Shown here one piece after another: positions 1-13,364 of a stretch of DNA of 64,000 nucleotides; positions within the stretch are counted from its first letter, which is position 1, and each line of letters begins with the position of its first letter. The stretch lies in contig JACBWW010000008.1 of NCBI GenBank assembly GCA_020086605.1, positions 18,757,352 to 18,821,351 on the forward strand. The letters are read 5' to 3'. Made by a program: the position numbers and the translations under genes. The notes under the pieces were generated by a model that was given only the letters and a program-made list of their open reading frames with translations, ran no database searches and was not told the DNA's origin. The stretch is from Lanius collurio. Taxonomy: Eukaryota > Chordata > Aves > Passeriformes > Laniidae.

Positions 1-1282
1 TGACAAGGCTTTTTAAGAACTGGCAGTAGAAACTTAGGGGGAGAAAAAAATACCAAACAACCACCAACACAAAGTGATGGCTGGGGTAAAAACCTTTCAT
101 ATGGAAGTGTAAATTTAAGTCTTGTCTCTAACCCTACATCCTGGGACAAGACTCTTCATGAAGCAGAAAGGTCTCTTCTATGCTCTGTTTCCTCTTTCCA
201 AAGGGACCCAGAACTCTTGGGTTTGTTTCAATCATTGTGGTTGCAAGTTTTTTCAGGCAAGCACTGTCAGAGCCTGTTTGGACACTGATGTTATTGCCAT
301 GCAAAGAACAACACAATACACATTTTTCTAGAATTGGGAAGAATACATCAGCTACATCCCATCTATGCCAGGGATAGACCTGAACGTGTCGAGATCATTG
401 GACTCTTTGAGCCAAGCACGTTTGTAACACAGAGAGGTGAAACATATACTGGTGTCAAACTAATCACATGTATTTTAAACTAGTATTGCTGCTTTTGCTA
501 GGAAAGACATGAACAATAAAATTTACTGTAATGGATACTAAGTGATTAGAATTGTGTAAAAACTACAATATCAACACAATTTTATTGCTCCATTATAAAA
601 AAATAATAAGGCAATGTCAATGTGATCTCCAGCATTAAACTACTAAAATGAAACCAGCATGTTATTGAATTATTTTTTATCTATCTCTATCTATATCTGT
701 ATCTATATCTATATATCTATATACACATATATATATCACCATTTATATTCATGGAATGTATAGTTACCTAGCATGTACCACTGTTATATTAATGATAATA
801 GTGATAAGCTACACTTAAAAAGGTGGAGAGGCAATAAGTCTATGTTCCAGTTCATAGGGGGCACAGAACAACAAACCATTTGAGATACCAAGGACTGAAG
901 CCTAATGAGATAGTGCCTAGAAAACTCTGCGAAATTATCCTTTGTGCCATATCAAAATATTGAATTTCTCTGCTGTTTAAGTCGTTAGATGAACTGGTCA
1001 GATTTGAATCAGGATTTTTTGAGACTTAATGGCTCCTCATCATTAAACTAACTTGAAATTATTTGTATTCATGGAACAAAAAACCAGGAAATCTGGGTTT
1101 AAGACTGCTACAAATGTCTCACAAAGGAAACACTGTTCAAAATCCTCAAGCACCCCAGGAGGACCGGAAGCTTAAACTCCACAAGATTAAAGATCTTGTT
1201 ATTCCTCCTTCTCCTTTCGATATCACCCTATCACCCAAGAATGATGAGATGCAAGCATCAGTAATCTGTCCTAAATCCATCC
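1..1282. other. Noncoding DNA, RAB3C intron 2 (inferred)
   Basis: This is AT-rich sequence to the left of RAB3C exon 2. Because RAB3C runs on the minus strand, it should belong to intron 2. Apart from the TATC-type microsatellite near 0.7 kb no repeat or exon is recognised. An open frame at 1063-1416 (+) runs into the following CR1 and matches no family I know. Confidence 0.6.
671..741. repeat. (TATC)n/(TATATC)n microsatellite
   Basis: An imperfect run of TATC, TATATC and finally TATATA units covers about 70 bases. It is a simple sequence repeat with no sign of function. Confidence 0.9.
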
Positions 1283-1854
1283 GTGTCCTGGGGCGCACCA
1301 GGCACAGCCGAGCAAGGGAAGGGATTGTCCCACTCTGCTCTGCACTGGGCAGCCTCACCTCAAGTCCTGAGTATGGTTTTGGGTACCATAATACAAAAAG
1401 GACACAAAACAATTAGAAAGCATCCAAAGAATGAACACAAGGGTGGTGAAGAGCCCTAAGGGGAAGCCATATGAGGAGCAGCTGAGGACCCTTGGTCTGT
1501 TTAGCCTGGAGGAGATTGAGGGGAGACTTCATGGCAGTTACAACTTCCTTTAGAAGGGAAGTGGAGGGGCAGGCACTGAGCTCTTCCCCGTGGAGTCCGG
1601 TGACAGGACTGAGGAAATGGCATGAAGCTGTGTCAGGGGAGGTTTAGGCTGAATTTTAGGAAAATGTTTTTCACCCAGAGGGCGGACGGGTGCTGGAACA
1701 GGCTCCTCATGGAGGTGGTCATGGCACCAAGTCTGCCAGAACTTAAGAAGCTTTCGACGGGACTGTCAGGACTATCTCATGGAGTGATAGTTGGGTTAGT
1801 CCTGTGCAGGGCCAGGAGTGGAGACCCTTCCAGCTCTGGATATTCTGTGATTCC
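1283..1854 (+). mobile_element. CR1 LINE 3' fragment
   Basis: The plus strand carries the end of CR1 ORF2 followed by the 3' UTR. Recognisable stretches include GGGATTGTCCCACTCTGCTCTGCACTGG, shown here as separate blocks (GGGATTGTCCCACTC then TGCTCTGCACTGG), the CCTGGAGGAGATTGAGGGGAG block and the terminal ATTCTGTGATTCC. It is 5'-truncated, as most avian CR1 copies are, and its reading frame is broken. Confidence 0.85.
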
Positions 1855-2501
1855 ATGGAATAAGTTTTGGCTATCATTTATTTTTGATGAGAGTTTGCAG
1901 AAAAGGAAGCCTATTCCCTGGCATCTCATTTTTTTTCCACTGGGCATCTATTTCTAGGGAATGGGCAAGGGGTTTTGTAATGCCAGGGTAATATTATGTC
2001 TTGGCACAAGTTTTCTTCCTCAGCAGAAGATGGAAGACATTTCAGGTGATCTGGATAACAGAGCAAAAAATTATGCTTTCTGTTATGCATCCACTATTAC
2101 AGCTCCTAAATGAATTCATAATTTTTAAGGGAAGACACCAGATCCTAAAACTGGTATTTCAAGGTACATTGATACAACATGTACCACATTCAATAGTCTA
2201 CACACTGCACAGGTGTTCATAGCTCACTGCACAGATATTAATATGTATCAACCTGTATTATTTCCTACAGGAATTTAATTTATGATAAACAACTGTACTT
2301 CAATACCTGAAAAATGCTGTTTGCACTCTAGTATTCAAGACAGAAAAACTATACAAGAAATAATTAACTGCCATTTCATTCCTGTGCTCTCTCTCTAAAT
2401 ATATACAAAATGGTTATGATACTCAATGCAAACCTGCAGCTACGTAAATACTTCAAAACTACTACATTTTGCTTAATTCATAGAATTATTTTTTAGCTTA
2501 C

Positions 2502-2729
2502 CCAGATCTGTAGCTTAATTCTTTTCTCATTTTTGAAAACTGTTTTTACTTTGAAATCGATCCCAACTGTGCTTACAAATGCAGATGTAAAGGAATCATC
2601 AGCATATCGGAACAAAAAGGAGGTTTTTCCAACACTGCTGTTGCCAATAATGAGCAGTTTGAACATGTAATCGAAGTTCTGGTCAGATGTATCTTTCTGG
2701 CCATATCTGGAATCTTGAACGGATGCCAT
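2502..2729 (-). CDS. RAB3C: RAB3C exon 2 (N-terminal part of Rab3C small GTPase)
   Basis: This exon encodes 76 residues of a Rab3 GTPase, the synaptic-vesicle-associated G protein that controls regulated exocytosis. The P-loop GNSSVGKT is at residues 29-36 and switch I with the effector/RabF1 stretch STVGIDFK is at 53-60. The paralogue is chosen from [14 protein letters not shown] and [12 protein letters not shown]3A and RAB3B have a proline where this has serine-alanine. A splice acceptor (TTACAG) lies directly before the ATG on the minus strand, and the donor GTAAGC follows the tryptophan codon of QIW in phase 0, the usual Rab3 intron position. Human RAB3C has a short first coding exon adding a few residues before this methionine; it was not found here, and it could lie to the right, possibly in the gap near 11.0-11.4 kb. 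Exons 3-5 lie left of the window. The exon is intact. Confidence 0.95.
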
Positions 2730-3408
2730 CTGTAATTCAAAATAAAAAAGAAACATCTCATTGTCTCTTTTATCAAAAAAAAATGAAACATTCAGATTTT
2801 ATTGGAGTTTTTCACACCAGGTATCAATGAAGCTCAAGAACAAGATCTTGAAAGATTACTAATGTGTGCTTCAATGTAAACTTCAAGAAAATCACAGAGG
2901 TTTAATTATTTTTTTTGTGATTCTTGTATCCAGTAGTAGCTCTGGTAGCCAAAGAGGATGTAAACATGACAGGTGACTGGTACAAAACCAAAAAATAATA
3001 ACTCTAAAAATCCAGGACAGTTCTCAAGTATACCACTAAAAATATTTGTTTTCAGAAAATGTGGTGAATAGATGGTGAAAATACAATGACACTTCATTTG
3101 TACAAGAAAGAAATGAGTTCAGTGCTGCATTTTGACACTGCAGGTTTATTTCCAAACAGAAGCTTAGTAAGGTTGACATCTAATAAAATTATTGAACCAT
3201 TTATTTTACTGTAAGTATGTTTTTATCTTTTGCCATGCCTATAAACTTACTCAAAGCATTTTGCCTTTACCAGCTTTTAGCTATCATACAGTTAAATAGT
3301 GAGTATTTACATCTCTGAAATAAAGTCTTGATTTTTTCCCCAGTACTAGTATATTCTGTAGCTTTTTGAATTTGCACTATTAATTCAACATCACTATAAG
3401 CAGCAGTT
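2730..3408. other. Noncoding DNA, RAB3C intron 1
   Basis: AT-rich intronic sequence immediately upstream of exon 2 on the minus strand. Only the splice acceptor and its pyrimidine tract (2730-2760) are recognisable. Short open frames here have no coding features. Confidence 0.6.
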
Positions 3409-4250
3409 AGAATGATAGAATGTTAAGGTTTGGAAGGGACATTAAAGGTCATCTAGTCCCAGCCCAACTGCCAGGGACATTTCCCACTAGGCAGGTTGCT
3501 CAGGGCTTTATCTAACTTGGCTTTGAACAGCACCAGGGTCGAGGCATCCACAACATCCCTGAGCAACCAGTTCCAGTGTCTTACCACCCTCACAATAAAG
3601 AATTTCCTGCTAATATCTAATATAAATTTCCCCTCTTTTAATATGTTCCCATTCCTCCCATTCCTGCCACTCCAGTTCCTGTCAGAGTCCCTCTCCAGCT
3701 TTCCTGTAGGCCCCTGCAGATACTGAAGGTATCTGAAGGGGAAGGTCTCTGTAAGGTCCCCACAAACCCTCTCTTCTCCAGGCTGAACAGCCCCAACTTT
3801 CTCAGCCTGTCCTCACAGCAGGAGTGCTCCAGTCCTCTTATCAACCTCCTGGCCCTCCTCTGGACTTGCTCCAGCAGTTCCATGACCCTCTTATGTTGAG
3901 GACCCCAGAGCTGGATGCAGTGCTCCAAGTGGGGTCTCACAAGAGCAGAGCAGAGGGATAGAACCCCTCCCTCGATCTTCTGGCACTTTTCTTTGGATAC
4001 AGCTCAGAATCTCTTTCGTATCTGGGCTGTGAGCACTCACTGCCTGCTTGTGGAGCATTTTTCATCAGCCATCACACCCAAGTCCTTCCCCACAGGGTTG
4101 CTCTCCATCACTTCTCTGCCCAGCCTGAGGGTATGTCTGGGATTGCCATGACCCAGGTGCAGGACCTTGCACTTGGCCTTGTTGAACTTCATGAGGCTTG
4201 CAGTGGCCCATCCCCTAACTGCGTCAAGGTCCCGCTGGATGCCATCAACA
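3409..4250 (-). mobile_element. CR1 LINE 3' fragment
   Basis: A CR1 copy in reverse orientation, with its 3' end at the left (ATTCTATCATTCT on the minus strand). The minus-strand frame around 3638-3940 retains the CR1 ORF2 C-terminal signature, with RPHLEHCIQLWGP followed by LEQVQRRARRLIRGLEH. It is 5'-truncated at about 4250 and has stop codons, so it is inactive. Confidence 0.92.
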
Positions 4251-7200
4251 TTTTGAACTTTGAGTCCTTAAAAAGTTTTTAATCCATATAAAACACCTGA
4301 ATACTGTTAAAGCGCAACCTGCTTTGCTCTAGGGACTTCAAAGATCATGGATTACATTTATAAAATGGACACTTTAGGCTTTCACGAAAATTTCAGAGAT
4401 TAACATGAAAATCTGACCAAAGTTCTACCTTGGTTGCTCAAAAACGAATGGCAAAAATAATCTAGAGTGTTTCATCTAAGTTTTTAAGAAAAAAAAATAT
4501 TTTGAGAGTCCGTGGAGGTTTTTGAACGTGATTATTCTAAGAACAACACTTCTGCATGCTGATTTGAGACAGAAAGACAAACACCATAACCTAACATAAA
4601 GGCTTACAGAAAAGCAGCTCATGTAAAAGCTTTCTGACTTAGGCATCTAAGAATGTATTTGGACAATCACAAAAGAAAACTGGGTGAGAGATGGGCACTA
4701 ACCCACACTCTCAGCAGAATTTTATTTACTGTGTAATTGTTTTAAGCTAATTCTACTATCTCATAGCAACATAAACATTATTCCAGCTTCTTTGGGCAAC
4801 TGAAGAGGGATATAGGAGTGGGGACAAAAAGTTCTGAAGAAAACATCGGAAGTAGCAAGCTTTTAACAGAAATTCAATGTCAGACTTATATTTCATAAAT
4901 TATACAGTAGGGAGTGTTTGGTTTCAGAATTTGATTTCAGAATTACCTTCCTCATTAAATGTAGTATTGGGTACCTGCACGCTTGTAACCTGAGTGCTTA
5001 CACTGGCCTTAATATTTATTCATTTCTTCCTCAGGTATGCAACAAAAAAGCTTTAGAATAAAAACCTGAATACTGGCAGGCATACACATTACTAACCTTT
5101 CAGCTTTCTGATTTCTATAGAAAAGACAGAAATCTTCACTACTGTCATGTATTGTATAACTATTTGGGGGTATTTTGCTTAGAATATGAGAAAAAGAAAA
5201 TCAAACATTGCCTATACAAGTCTATTCACAAGTCACTGCAAAGCAGTGTGACACAGGGCACGGTGATGTTGTGCACAGTTGGCAACAAGAAGTCAATGAA
5301 GTCTATCAGAGCAAAGTCTGCTGTGGGTGCCAGTGTGTGACCACAGAGCATTGCTACAGCAGCCTGTTTCACTGCCTTTCCAGGCCCTCTCTGCTGTGCT
5401 GCAGCTGACAGCAGTAGTTACCACTTGTAGCAAGGAGGAACATCATATTCTTTCCTGATTTTATCTCCCAGGAAGACTTTCACAGAGCTTCTTCAACCAG
5501 CTTAAGATTTACACAGAAAGATTTAAGCTTTCATCTGTTTGCTGCCCTGAGTCCTATGAAGCTTACAACTCATCTCCATGTACTTTAATTCCTAACACTT
5601 CAGAAACAGTATGATTCAGTGAGTAGAGAAATCAGATCTGGATTCTAATAATAGTCCTGCTAAACCATGTACATTGTGTAGCCTTCCTGAGTAAGAATGT
5701 GTTTCCTGCGGATAGTTTTAAACATAGACTTTACCCACAGAAATTTCAGTGCTACTATAAATTAACGTGGTTGCATGCATTACCCATGCAATAGTTTCCC
5801 AAACATTTCTTTAAAAAAAAAATTAAAAACCCAACACCTTCACTGTGCCATGAAATTACGAAGTCATAATTTGCTATATCATAGGCAGAATTACAGGCAT
5901 GTTGAACATAGAATCAGGGACAGGAGTACGTCTGCTTATTACAGCATGCAAAAGGCACAGGAAAGGCATAGGAAAGGACTCATTTCTCCAAAAGGATTAG
6001 TGAGGTAATAATTTAAACTGTTTGGAGAGACTAACTTTAGCCTAGAGAGCCAGTCTCCCCAGACTACTGATAGTGATCCTTTCTCCTGTCCAAAACCCAA
6101 ACAAGCCTGCACTTATGTGAAGAAACCTTAGACTCCATGCAGTTGCCAAGACTTTGCCATTACTTCCCAAACTCAATCCTTCTGTAGTCAGCAGAGACAA
6201 ATTCTTCCAAGCACAATCCACATTAAGTTCACAATCTAAATTACGCCCTAAAGGAATATCTATAATTCTGCTGGCTTTAAGAGAAATCTAGATGCTTGGT
6301 CCTCTTGAACTTTTTGAATAAGCCTTCAGTGCTTCTCTTTCGTATATGCAAGCTGGTGACTTAAAAATTAAGTACAAAATGCACTGTAATCCACTTCCCA
6401 AGGTATTAATATGTCAGCTCACTCCTAACAGTACTTGTCCCTACTATTGGAGGCATTTGTAAAAGAAAGATGAAGAAGCTAGTGCTGATGCTGTGTTCCT
6501 CCTTTGGAACTGATGCTGGAAGCAATCACTAGGAATGCTGTGTTCCCACCTGTAATTAAACACTACACGCATGGAAAAGAACAAAACAAACCTCACTGAT
6601 GTTATGATATTCTCTTTCAAAAAATGTAAAATGCATACTTCTATTTTGACAAAGTTCTTTTCTCAAAGGTTAAATGGATATATTAAACGAGCCTCACTTT
6701 CAGCAAAACACATTGAGTGTTCTCTTCAGTACAATTTTGCCCTTATTTAGTAAAATTGAAGAGAAAGTGCACAAGGTTATTTTCATTAGCACCAAAAGCT
6801 ATCTCAAGCAATTTCCTGAAGGGCTTAGGACAGACTTGAGAGTCCACTGAGAATTCTAAGTTCAGGACAATGAACAGGAAATCTATAGACAGGAGATCTC
6901 ACACACTTGCTCCTTATCAAAGTCAGGGGGGTGTTATGTTGCTGGTTTTAATATGGTATACGGACAAAAAAAGGATAGCTTTGCATGCTTCTCTGTGTAC
7001 AGCACATCTCTAAACTCCTTAAACGTGGATTATTTAAGGGCATAGGCAAGTTCAATCATTAAGCAAAGTTTTCTATTCAGACCCAAATGCTTTCCAAGTC
7101 TCATGTTCAGCGGTTTCCTGGATCTCAAGTGGTGAAAACAGAGCAGGGTAGAGAGCAGATGTCAGGAAAACTGTGTTTACCTGCCACCTTAATGAACATA

Positions 7201-10200
7201 ACAAAACATTTGGCTATGTTACTCTCTATGCTTTGGCAGGCCTCATTCTTTGACAGAAACAATTTGAACAGCTTTCTTCCTTCAGCAGAGTAGGATGCTG
7301 TGACATCCCTGGCCTGCACATAACTTCCATTTGCACTCACATATGCACCCCACTCAGCATGCTTAATGCAGCATGCACTGCCCCTGGAAAATATGACACA
7401 AAAGGCAAGAAAACTTGAGATTGAAAACACTGAGATCCATTCATTCAAGCCCTTAGCCAATATGTTGTTTTCTTTTAAAAACTCTAGTAACAGGCATGTC
7501 TTTAAGGAAAAGATCATAAGTCCAGAGAAAGTGTCTTGCTTCTATGTACAGTGAGGATAGATGGAGACTAGCAAATTTACAGTTATTTCAAAATGCAACA
7601 CTCCCTTTCTATCTACAGTGTTGTTACAGCCCGCCCCTGAGAGTAGGGTAACTGAAGTCCTTTTTAATAGATCCCTTCAGAAGGATTAGAGTGAAACACC
7701 GACTGACCAGTGTTTATACATACATAGCTGCAGTGGAAAGAGAAGTGCTTCTTTCCTATATACAGGGTAGAAATATATACACTTCTATTTCTTTCTATAC
7801 AGAAACTGACTTTATTTGATATAGTTGGTATTTTAGTAAAAAAAGAGTTTCCTGCACACACAGCCTTTTGAGAGGTGATCTTTCTGTCTTTTATAAAATA
7901 TAATTAGTCAAACATAATCAATGGACATTGAAACAAAGGAATACAATGGAAAAATTCAATGAGTGTAACTCATCAAACTATGTAGGATGTGCAAGTGTGT
8001 GACACTCACTGCACATTAGTTGTCTTTCATGTGAGATCAAATGGCATCATGAGAGTAGTTAAAATGTTACCAAAATACTTATGTATAAGAACACTGTGAC
8101 AAATAACCCAGTCATGAAGAAATTAATTACTTTTGAGGTGAAATATGAGATTAATCTAGGGACTGGATTTTATTCTTAACTCTTTCAGAGGCATCCCATG
8201 ACTTTTGTTTTCTTCTTTTCTATATCTTGGGCAAGCTGCTTAATTTCTTGTATGTGTGATCTCAACAAATACATTGATATCCACAGATGCAGACTACAGT
8301 CAATCCTCACAAATCCTTATAATTTATTTTTTAACTGACCAATTAGTAAGAATTAACAGAGTTCAGTAGACAATGCACCAGCCACTCATTCGGAATTTAC
8401 TGATTGCCAGCCATCTGCAGAGCACAGCTTGTAAACTAATGTATTTGGCAGCATCAGGACAAGCTTATCTGCTTCAAGGTATTATGAGGTCGGAATCATG
8501 TATATGTGTAAATGTATCACAGCACAATTAGAAACCTGTAGTTTGAAATTCAAAGGGTTTTTTTAAGCAGAACCCTGAAATGCGAATTTGGGGAATATTA
8601 AGATGATATTGAGATGTCCAAAACACTTTAGAGAAGCTCTACTTGCTTCATATCAGCAAAACTAGCATGTATATGGCCACACTGCCAGGAGCTGCCCAGA
8701 ACAGCAGAATTTAAGGTGAGTAAAAACCAGTTTTGGCAAGCCTCCACCACCTGGATTCTTGTGGTGGGCTAGTGAATCATCCTTCATTTCTTTTTCTTTA
8801 ACCTGAATTTACTTTGTCCATGAAAAGGCTAGCTTAGGACACATATTTCTAATTCCCACTCTAGATAGTATATTAAAATCCCCTTCTCCAAGTAGTAGCA
8901 AAACCAGAGATATAGACCTAAGTGGGCCAGTCTGATGCAGGATGTCAAGAGGCCAACAAAAAGTGCAGCTATGAAAAGAAAAAATAAAAGCTGCGTCAGC
9001 CCAGTTACCCCAGCACAAATAAATTTAGATTTACTGGGGAATATGAAAATGAAAACAAGATGGCTAAAGCCTTCTGCCATTTACTCTATTTAGTACAGCA
9101 CTCAGGGTCATGAGACTAGGAAAGGCTCTGCACCTTTTTGTTTGCCAGAGAAGCTGCGTCAGGCTAGGAGACTAAATTTAATACTAATGCCACTGTCTAG
9201 GGCACTGGTGAGACAGCATTAGTGACAATTCTGGTCAAGTGTGTTTATGAAAGCCGAGTTCAAACTGGAAAATACCCAGAGAGGTTAACAGGAAGATTAG
9301 AAGAAAGAAGAATTTATCTTATGACAGAAATAAAAACAAAACCAAACCAATCAAACCAAAAAAAATATAAACAAAACATACACTTGTTTCTCTGGATAGT
9401 AATGTGGTCATGATGCAATGAGAAGTATTTAGACTGATGTATACTGGAGCAGACACTGGGTGTTAACAATAGTATAAACTAGCCCTCAGTGCCACTGAGC
9501 TGGAGATTAGTAAGATTACAATCAGACAAGGAGTGAAACAAGAAGAGAGGGAATCGGTGTATGAATTCACTGAGAATTTGCCACTGAACCTTCTCTTTTG
9601 AAAGTACCATTGAAAGCCTTAGGGACACTACTGAGAGAGATACATAGATATCTCAAGTAATTCAGCCCAATCATTAAAAGAATATGCAGAAACCATATAG
9701 AATTCAATGTTTCACAGAAAGGAGTTCATTGCTTTTGAACTAAAGACCTCTCCATGGCCATAAACACTGCTAAGATTTATATCTGCTCTTTGAAAACGTA
9801 GCTAAAAAAATGAAAATAGTCACAAACTGATCCAGACTCAGCTATATGCAGCAGATGACAGCGGCAAACTTTTACAATAGACAACTTTTTCCTGGAAGGA
9901 CTATCTTTCTGGTGATTGCAGCCCCTTCCTGTCTTCAGAGAAATGGCATGAGCTTGAGATTGAAATGAAGGACCCACAAACATAGAATGACAGCAACAGT
10001 GCTCAGGTCCTTTTTTTCATCCTACTAAAATATTTAAACATTTTAGCTTTCTTTTAAATTATTGCTTGATGGAAAAGGAAAAACAAATGCTTACACTCTC
10101 CTCTGAGTTGTTTTTGATATGATCAACAGACATATATGATCACTCTTTCTCTTGCTCCACAATTCAGAGATGGTAGCTCTGTAAGAGACTGCTACAAATT

Positions 10201-11005
10201 GTTGTGTGCAAAGAAGTAACTACATTTGTTTCGTGTAATGGGAAATCACATAGCTAAAAAAAACTGATTCTAGCAATTAGTTCAGCCAGTCTAAACCCCA
10301 TTTGAACAAGGTTCAGTCATGTTTGCTTAATGTCAGAAAACAAAAGATTCTGCAAAAGAAGAATCCACAACAGAAGACTGTTTTACTGGAATTCTTTATA
10401 GCAATTATACATGGGTATGCTGGCAATAATGTAAGTAGAAGAAAGAAAAAAAAAAACCTGCAGAAACTACAACTGAAAATCAAATTGTGTGTGCCAGACT
10501 GCATTCCCACATTTTGGAAAAATCCATATGCATATGATTATAATTTTGAATGAGACATGCCTAAAAATAGACACTGTTTGACCATGACAGCAGTCTTGAA
10601 AAAATGGAAATTATAGGGGGGGGGGGGGAAAGAGAGATTTCTGTTGTCTCTCTTTATTCTGAGGCTATGTTTCTGCTGACATTTACTCAATTATATTTAA
10701 CAATAATTCCATTTGTTCTGACAATCTGGAAAAAAAACCCAAGAAGCTGTTTTCTGTCTGTCTAGCATTTTTTTGTTTTCTAATATCTGAACTTTCCTTT
10801 CTTTAGATTCTGTTTTAATGCTGTACTACCATTTTGTTTCCACAACTACTTAAGAACACTGGTGAATTTAACAATCTGTCAAAAATGTCAAATACAATAG
10901 AGACCAATCTACTATTGTCACCCTTCCCTTTCATTAAAGTTTCCTTTAATGAAATGTTCTCCAAAGCCAATACATACTAAATGTATCTTCAGTAGATAAA
11001 TAAAT
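4251..11005. other. Noncoding DNA, probable RAB3C intron 1
   Basis: This long AT-rich stretch shows no recognisable exon, RNA gene or transposon. The open frames, such as 7125-7517 (-), 7087-7293 (+) and 8829-9080 (-), have no family resemblance and no supporting splice pattern. A 13-base G run lies at 10616-10628. Confidence 0.55.
10616..10628. repeat. G13 homopolymer
   Basis: A run of 13 guanines in otherwise AT-rich DNA. Such a run is prone to length errors in sequencing. Confidence 0.9.
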
Positions 11006-11375
11006 NNNNNNNNNNNNNNNNNNNNNNNNNNNNNNNNNNNNNNNNNNNNNNNNNNNNNNNNNNNNNNNNNNNNNNNNNNNNNNNNNNNNNNNNNNNNNNN
11101 NNNNNNNNNNNNNNNNNNNNNNNNNNNNNNNNNNNNNNNNNNNNNNNNNNNNNNNNNNNNNNNNNNNNNNNNNNNNNNNNNNNNNNNNNNNNNNNNNNNN
11201 NNNNNNNNNNNNNNNNNNNNNNNNNNNNNNNNNNNNNNNNNNNNNNNNNNNNNNNNNNNNNNNNNNNNNNNNNNNNNNNNNNNNNNNNNNNNNNNNNNNN
11301 NNNNNNNNNNNNNNNNNNNNNNNNNNNNNNNNNNNNNNNNNNNNNNNNNNNNNNNNNNNNNNNNNNNNNNNNNNN
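11006..11375. other. Assembly gap (370 N)
   Basis: The bases are undetermined. The gap begins in AT-rich sequence and ends inside the first visible unit of a 19-bp GC-rich tandem repeat, so it probably contains more of that repeat or the GC-rich sequence around it. Confidence 0.99.
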
Positions 11376-11562
11376 ATCCCGCTCCCGCCCCGTCATCCCG
11401 CTCCCATCCTGTTATCCTTCTCCCGTCCCGTTATTCTGCTCCCGCCCCATCATCCCTCTCCCATCTCGTTATCCGTCTCCCATTCCGTTATCCCGCTCCC
11501 GCCCCGCTATCCCACTCCCGTCCCGTTATCCCGATCCTGCCTCTTTATCCCGCTCCCGCATT
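11376..11562. repeat. 19-bp GC-rich minisatellite, about 10 units
   Basis: Nearly ten tandem 19-base units of the form ATCCCGCTCCCGCCCCGTC continue to 11562. The frame is kept by ATCC or ATTC at the start of each unit, with substitutions at most other positions (for example TGTT, CATC or CGCT at the unit end). The array abuts the gap and probably extends into it. Confidence 0.93.
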
Positions 11563-11850
11563 CGGGCTGGTGCCGTTCCCGTGGCCGTGCCCCGTGGCCC
11601 ACGCTGGGGCTGGGCGAGGCCAAGCGCCCTTCAGCTTGGGGACTGCTGGTCCGTGTCCTTGTTGAGCACAGTGACAGTCCCTAGGCTGCGTCCTCATCAC
11701 ATCCCGCTGTCCTGCTTTCTCTTGCCACGCTTGGCTTTTCTCTGGTGACTGACAGACAGGGTCGGGCAGCGCCAGGCCGTGCTGCTGTGCCATGGCCTTA
11801 GCCCCGCATGGTCATGGGGACATTGGTTCTGGCTGGGGGCAGCCATTTTT
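11563..11850. promoter_or_regulatory. GC-rich segment, candidate RAB3C promoter/CpG island
   Basis: GC content rises sharply here against AT-rich flanks, and several CpGs are present. On the minus strand at about 11840-11853 there is a YY1-like AAAATGGCTGCC motif, often found close to transcription starts. The position, about 9 kb upstream of RAB3C exon 2, would suit the first exon and promoter. No exon-1 coding sequence was recognised, and the adjoining gap may hide it. The alternative is simply GC-rich flank of the minisatellite. Confidence 0.35.
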
Positions 11851-13250
11851 TATGTACTGATGTCATTATGAGGTGGTGTTTAAACACCGTCCAAGAAGAT
11901 GTTTTAAATATCTCTCTCAGCAGTTCTTGCATAACCCCATCCTCTAATGAAGATCCCATACTTACCTTAGGCCCAAATGGACAGGTCTACATAGGGTAGA
12001 AAAATGTATAAAGGGTGTTGGAGCCAGATTTAAGATTTGTCATGTTCTGCTCTAATGAATGGGTGAAGATGAGATATGGATGACTCACTCTGGGGATGTC
12101 TGCCCAAGGTTTGAGAGCTGGATACATCACAGGCAGAGGAAAGGGCAGGAGAAGGCAGCAGTGGTGGCTGAGGCAGCATGGAAACAGCAGTTTGCCCTGT
12201 GGGTTATCTTTTCCATTTGAAGCAACTATAGGAGCTGTAACACGAGCAAATTGTGTTGTAGAGACATGAGTATGGATTAAAGTGTATGCCAGAAGAAATT
12301 TCATTCTAACTCTGTAAGTTTTTAATGCAATTTGCAACTGTTTATACTTACCCCACTATAATAAGAAGATATGAAGTGTCTTTTTCAAAGATATTTTTTG
12401 GAGCTCACCCTTTTTTCCTGCATGAAACACAGCATGTTGCTCTTTCTGCCATTGTGGGCATGTAGATATCTTGAATTTGCTCAGCATTTTCGACCCATCT
12501 GTATGAGCGTGTACACACATGAGCAGCTAAGAGTCGCTTTTGAGTTTTCTTAATGCATGCAATTTAGTCTTACTCTTGGTTTTAGGTGAATATCTACCAA
12601 TAAACATGAGTAGCAACCCATTTCCCTCTAAATACAGGGCTCATTATATGTTAACAATTTCAGTTAGGAAAGAAACAGAGAGCTTTTTTCTCCTATGAAA
12701 GCTTTGTTTCACAGGGTTTTGGCTTTAGAAAGTATTATAAATACATTATCCTGAATGTATTAAACTATAGTTTTTCATAAAACATTTCTCATTCTGAAAT
12801 ATCACTTTAAATCTTAGCTGAATAGATATTTGAAACAGTAGATTAAAGTATTCAGAGAAGTTTTTGATTATGGAATTTAGAAAATAGATACTATGGATTT
12901 ATTATTATATTAAAGTAGATTTACTGCAGATACATTAGAAATTACAAGACTTAAATGATGTCATGTTCCCAAATTTATCCCAAGACAAAGATCCTCCACA
13001 TCTTTTAATTATATTTGCATTTACCTTAGCATTGAAGCCTTGAAGCAGTCTCTCACCTAGAACCTCCATGCAGGCAACTATCAATAGTACATAAATCTGT
13101 GTGACTTCTACAATGTCATATGTCCTTCAGTAAAGCATGGGATTTTTCTTCTAGTGCAAATGTTAAACAGCATATCTGCATGAACAATCTTTTTCTTTCT
13201 TTCTTTTATTTTCAAATGCTTAAAAATGTACAATTAACACTGACTTTGTA
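11851..13250. other. Noncoding DNA
   Basis: AT-rich sequence with no gene, RNA or transposon recognised. The open frame at 11987-12337 (-) has no recognisable domain. Confidence 0.55.
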
Positions 13251-13364
13251 GAATCACAGAGTGGTTTGTGTTGGAAGGGTTCATCTGGTTCCAGCTCCCC
13301 TGCTGTAAGCAGGGACTCCACCCACTAGAGCAGGCTGCTCAGAGCTCCATGCAGCCTGGCCCTG
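13251..13364 (-). mobile_element. Short CR1 LINE 3' end
   Basis: About 114 bases of the CR1 3' UTR in reverse orientation. It starts with the GAATCACAGAGTGGTT block and includes the AGCAGGGACTCCACCCACTAGAGCAGG-type motif (here as GCAGGGACTCCACCC and ACTAGAGCAGGCTGC). It is severely 5'-truncated. Confidence 0.88.

Noticed and set aside
1063..1416. 117-codon plus-strand ORF
   Set aside because: Its second half is CR1 sequence and the first half has no recognisable family or splice support.
11545..11793. 82-codon minus-strand ORF as RAB3C exon 1
   Set aside because: It bears no likeness to the expected short RAB3C N-terminus and no donor site suits it; the frame begins inside the minisatellite flank.
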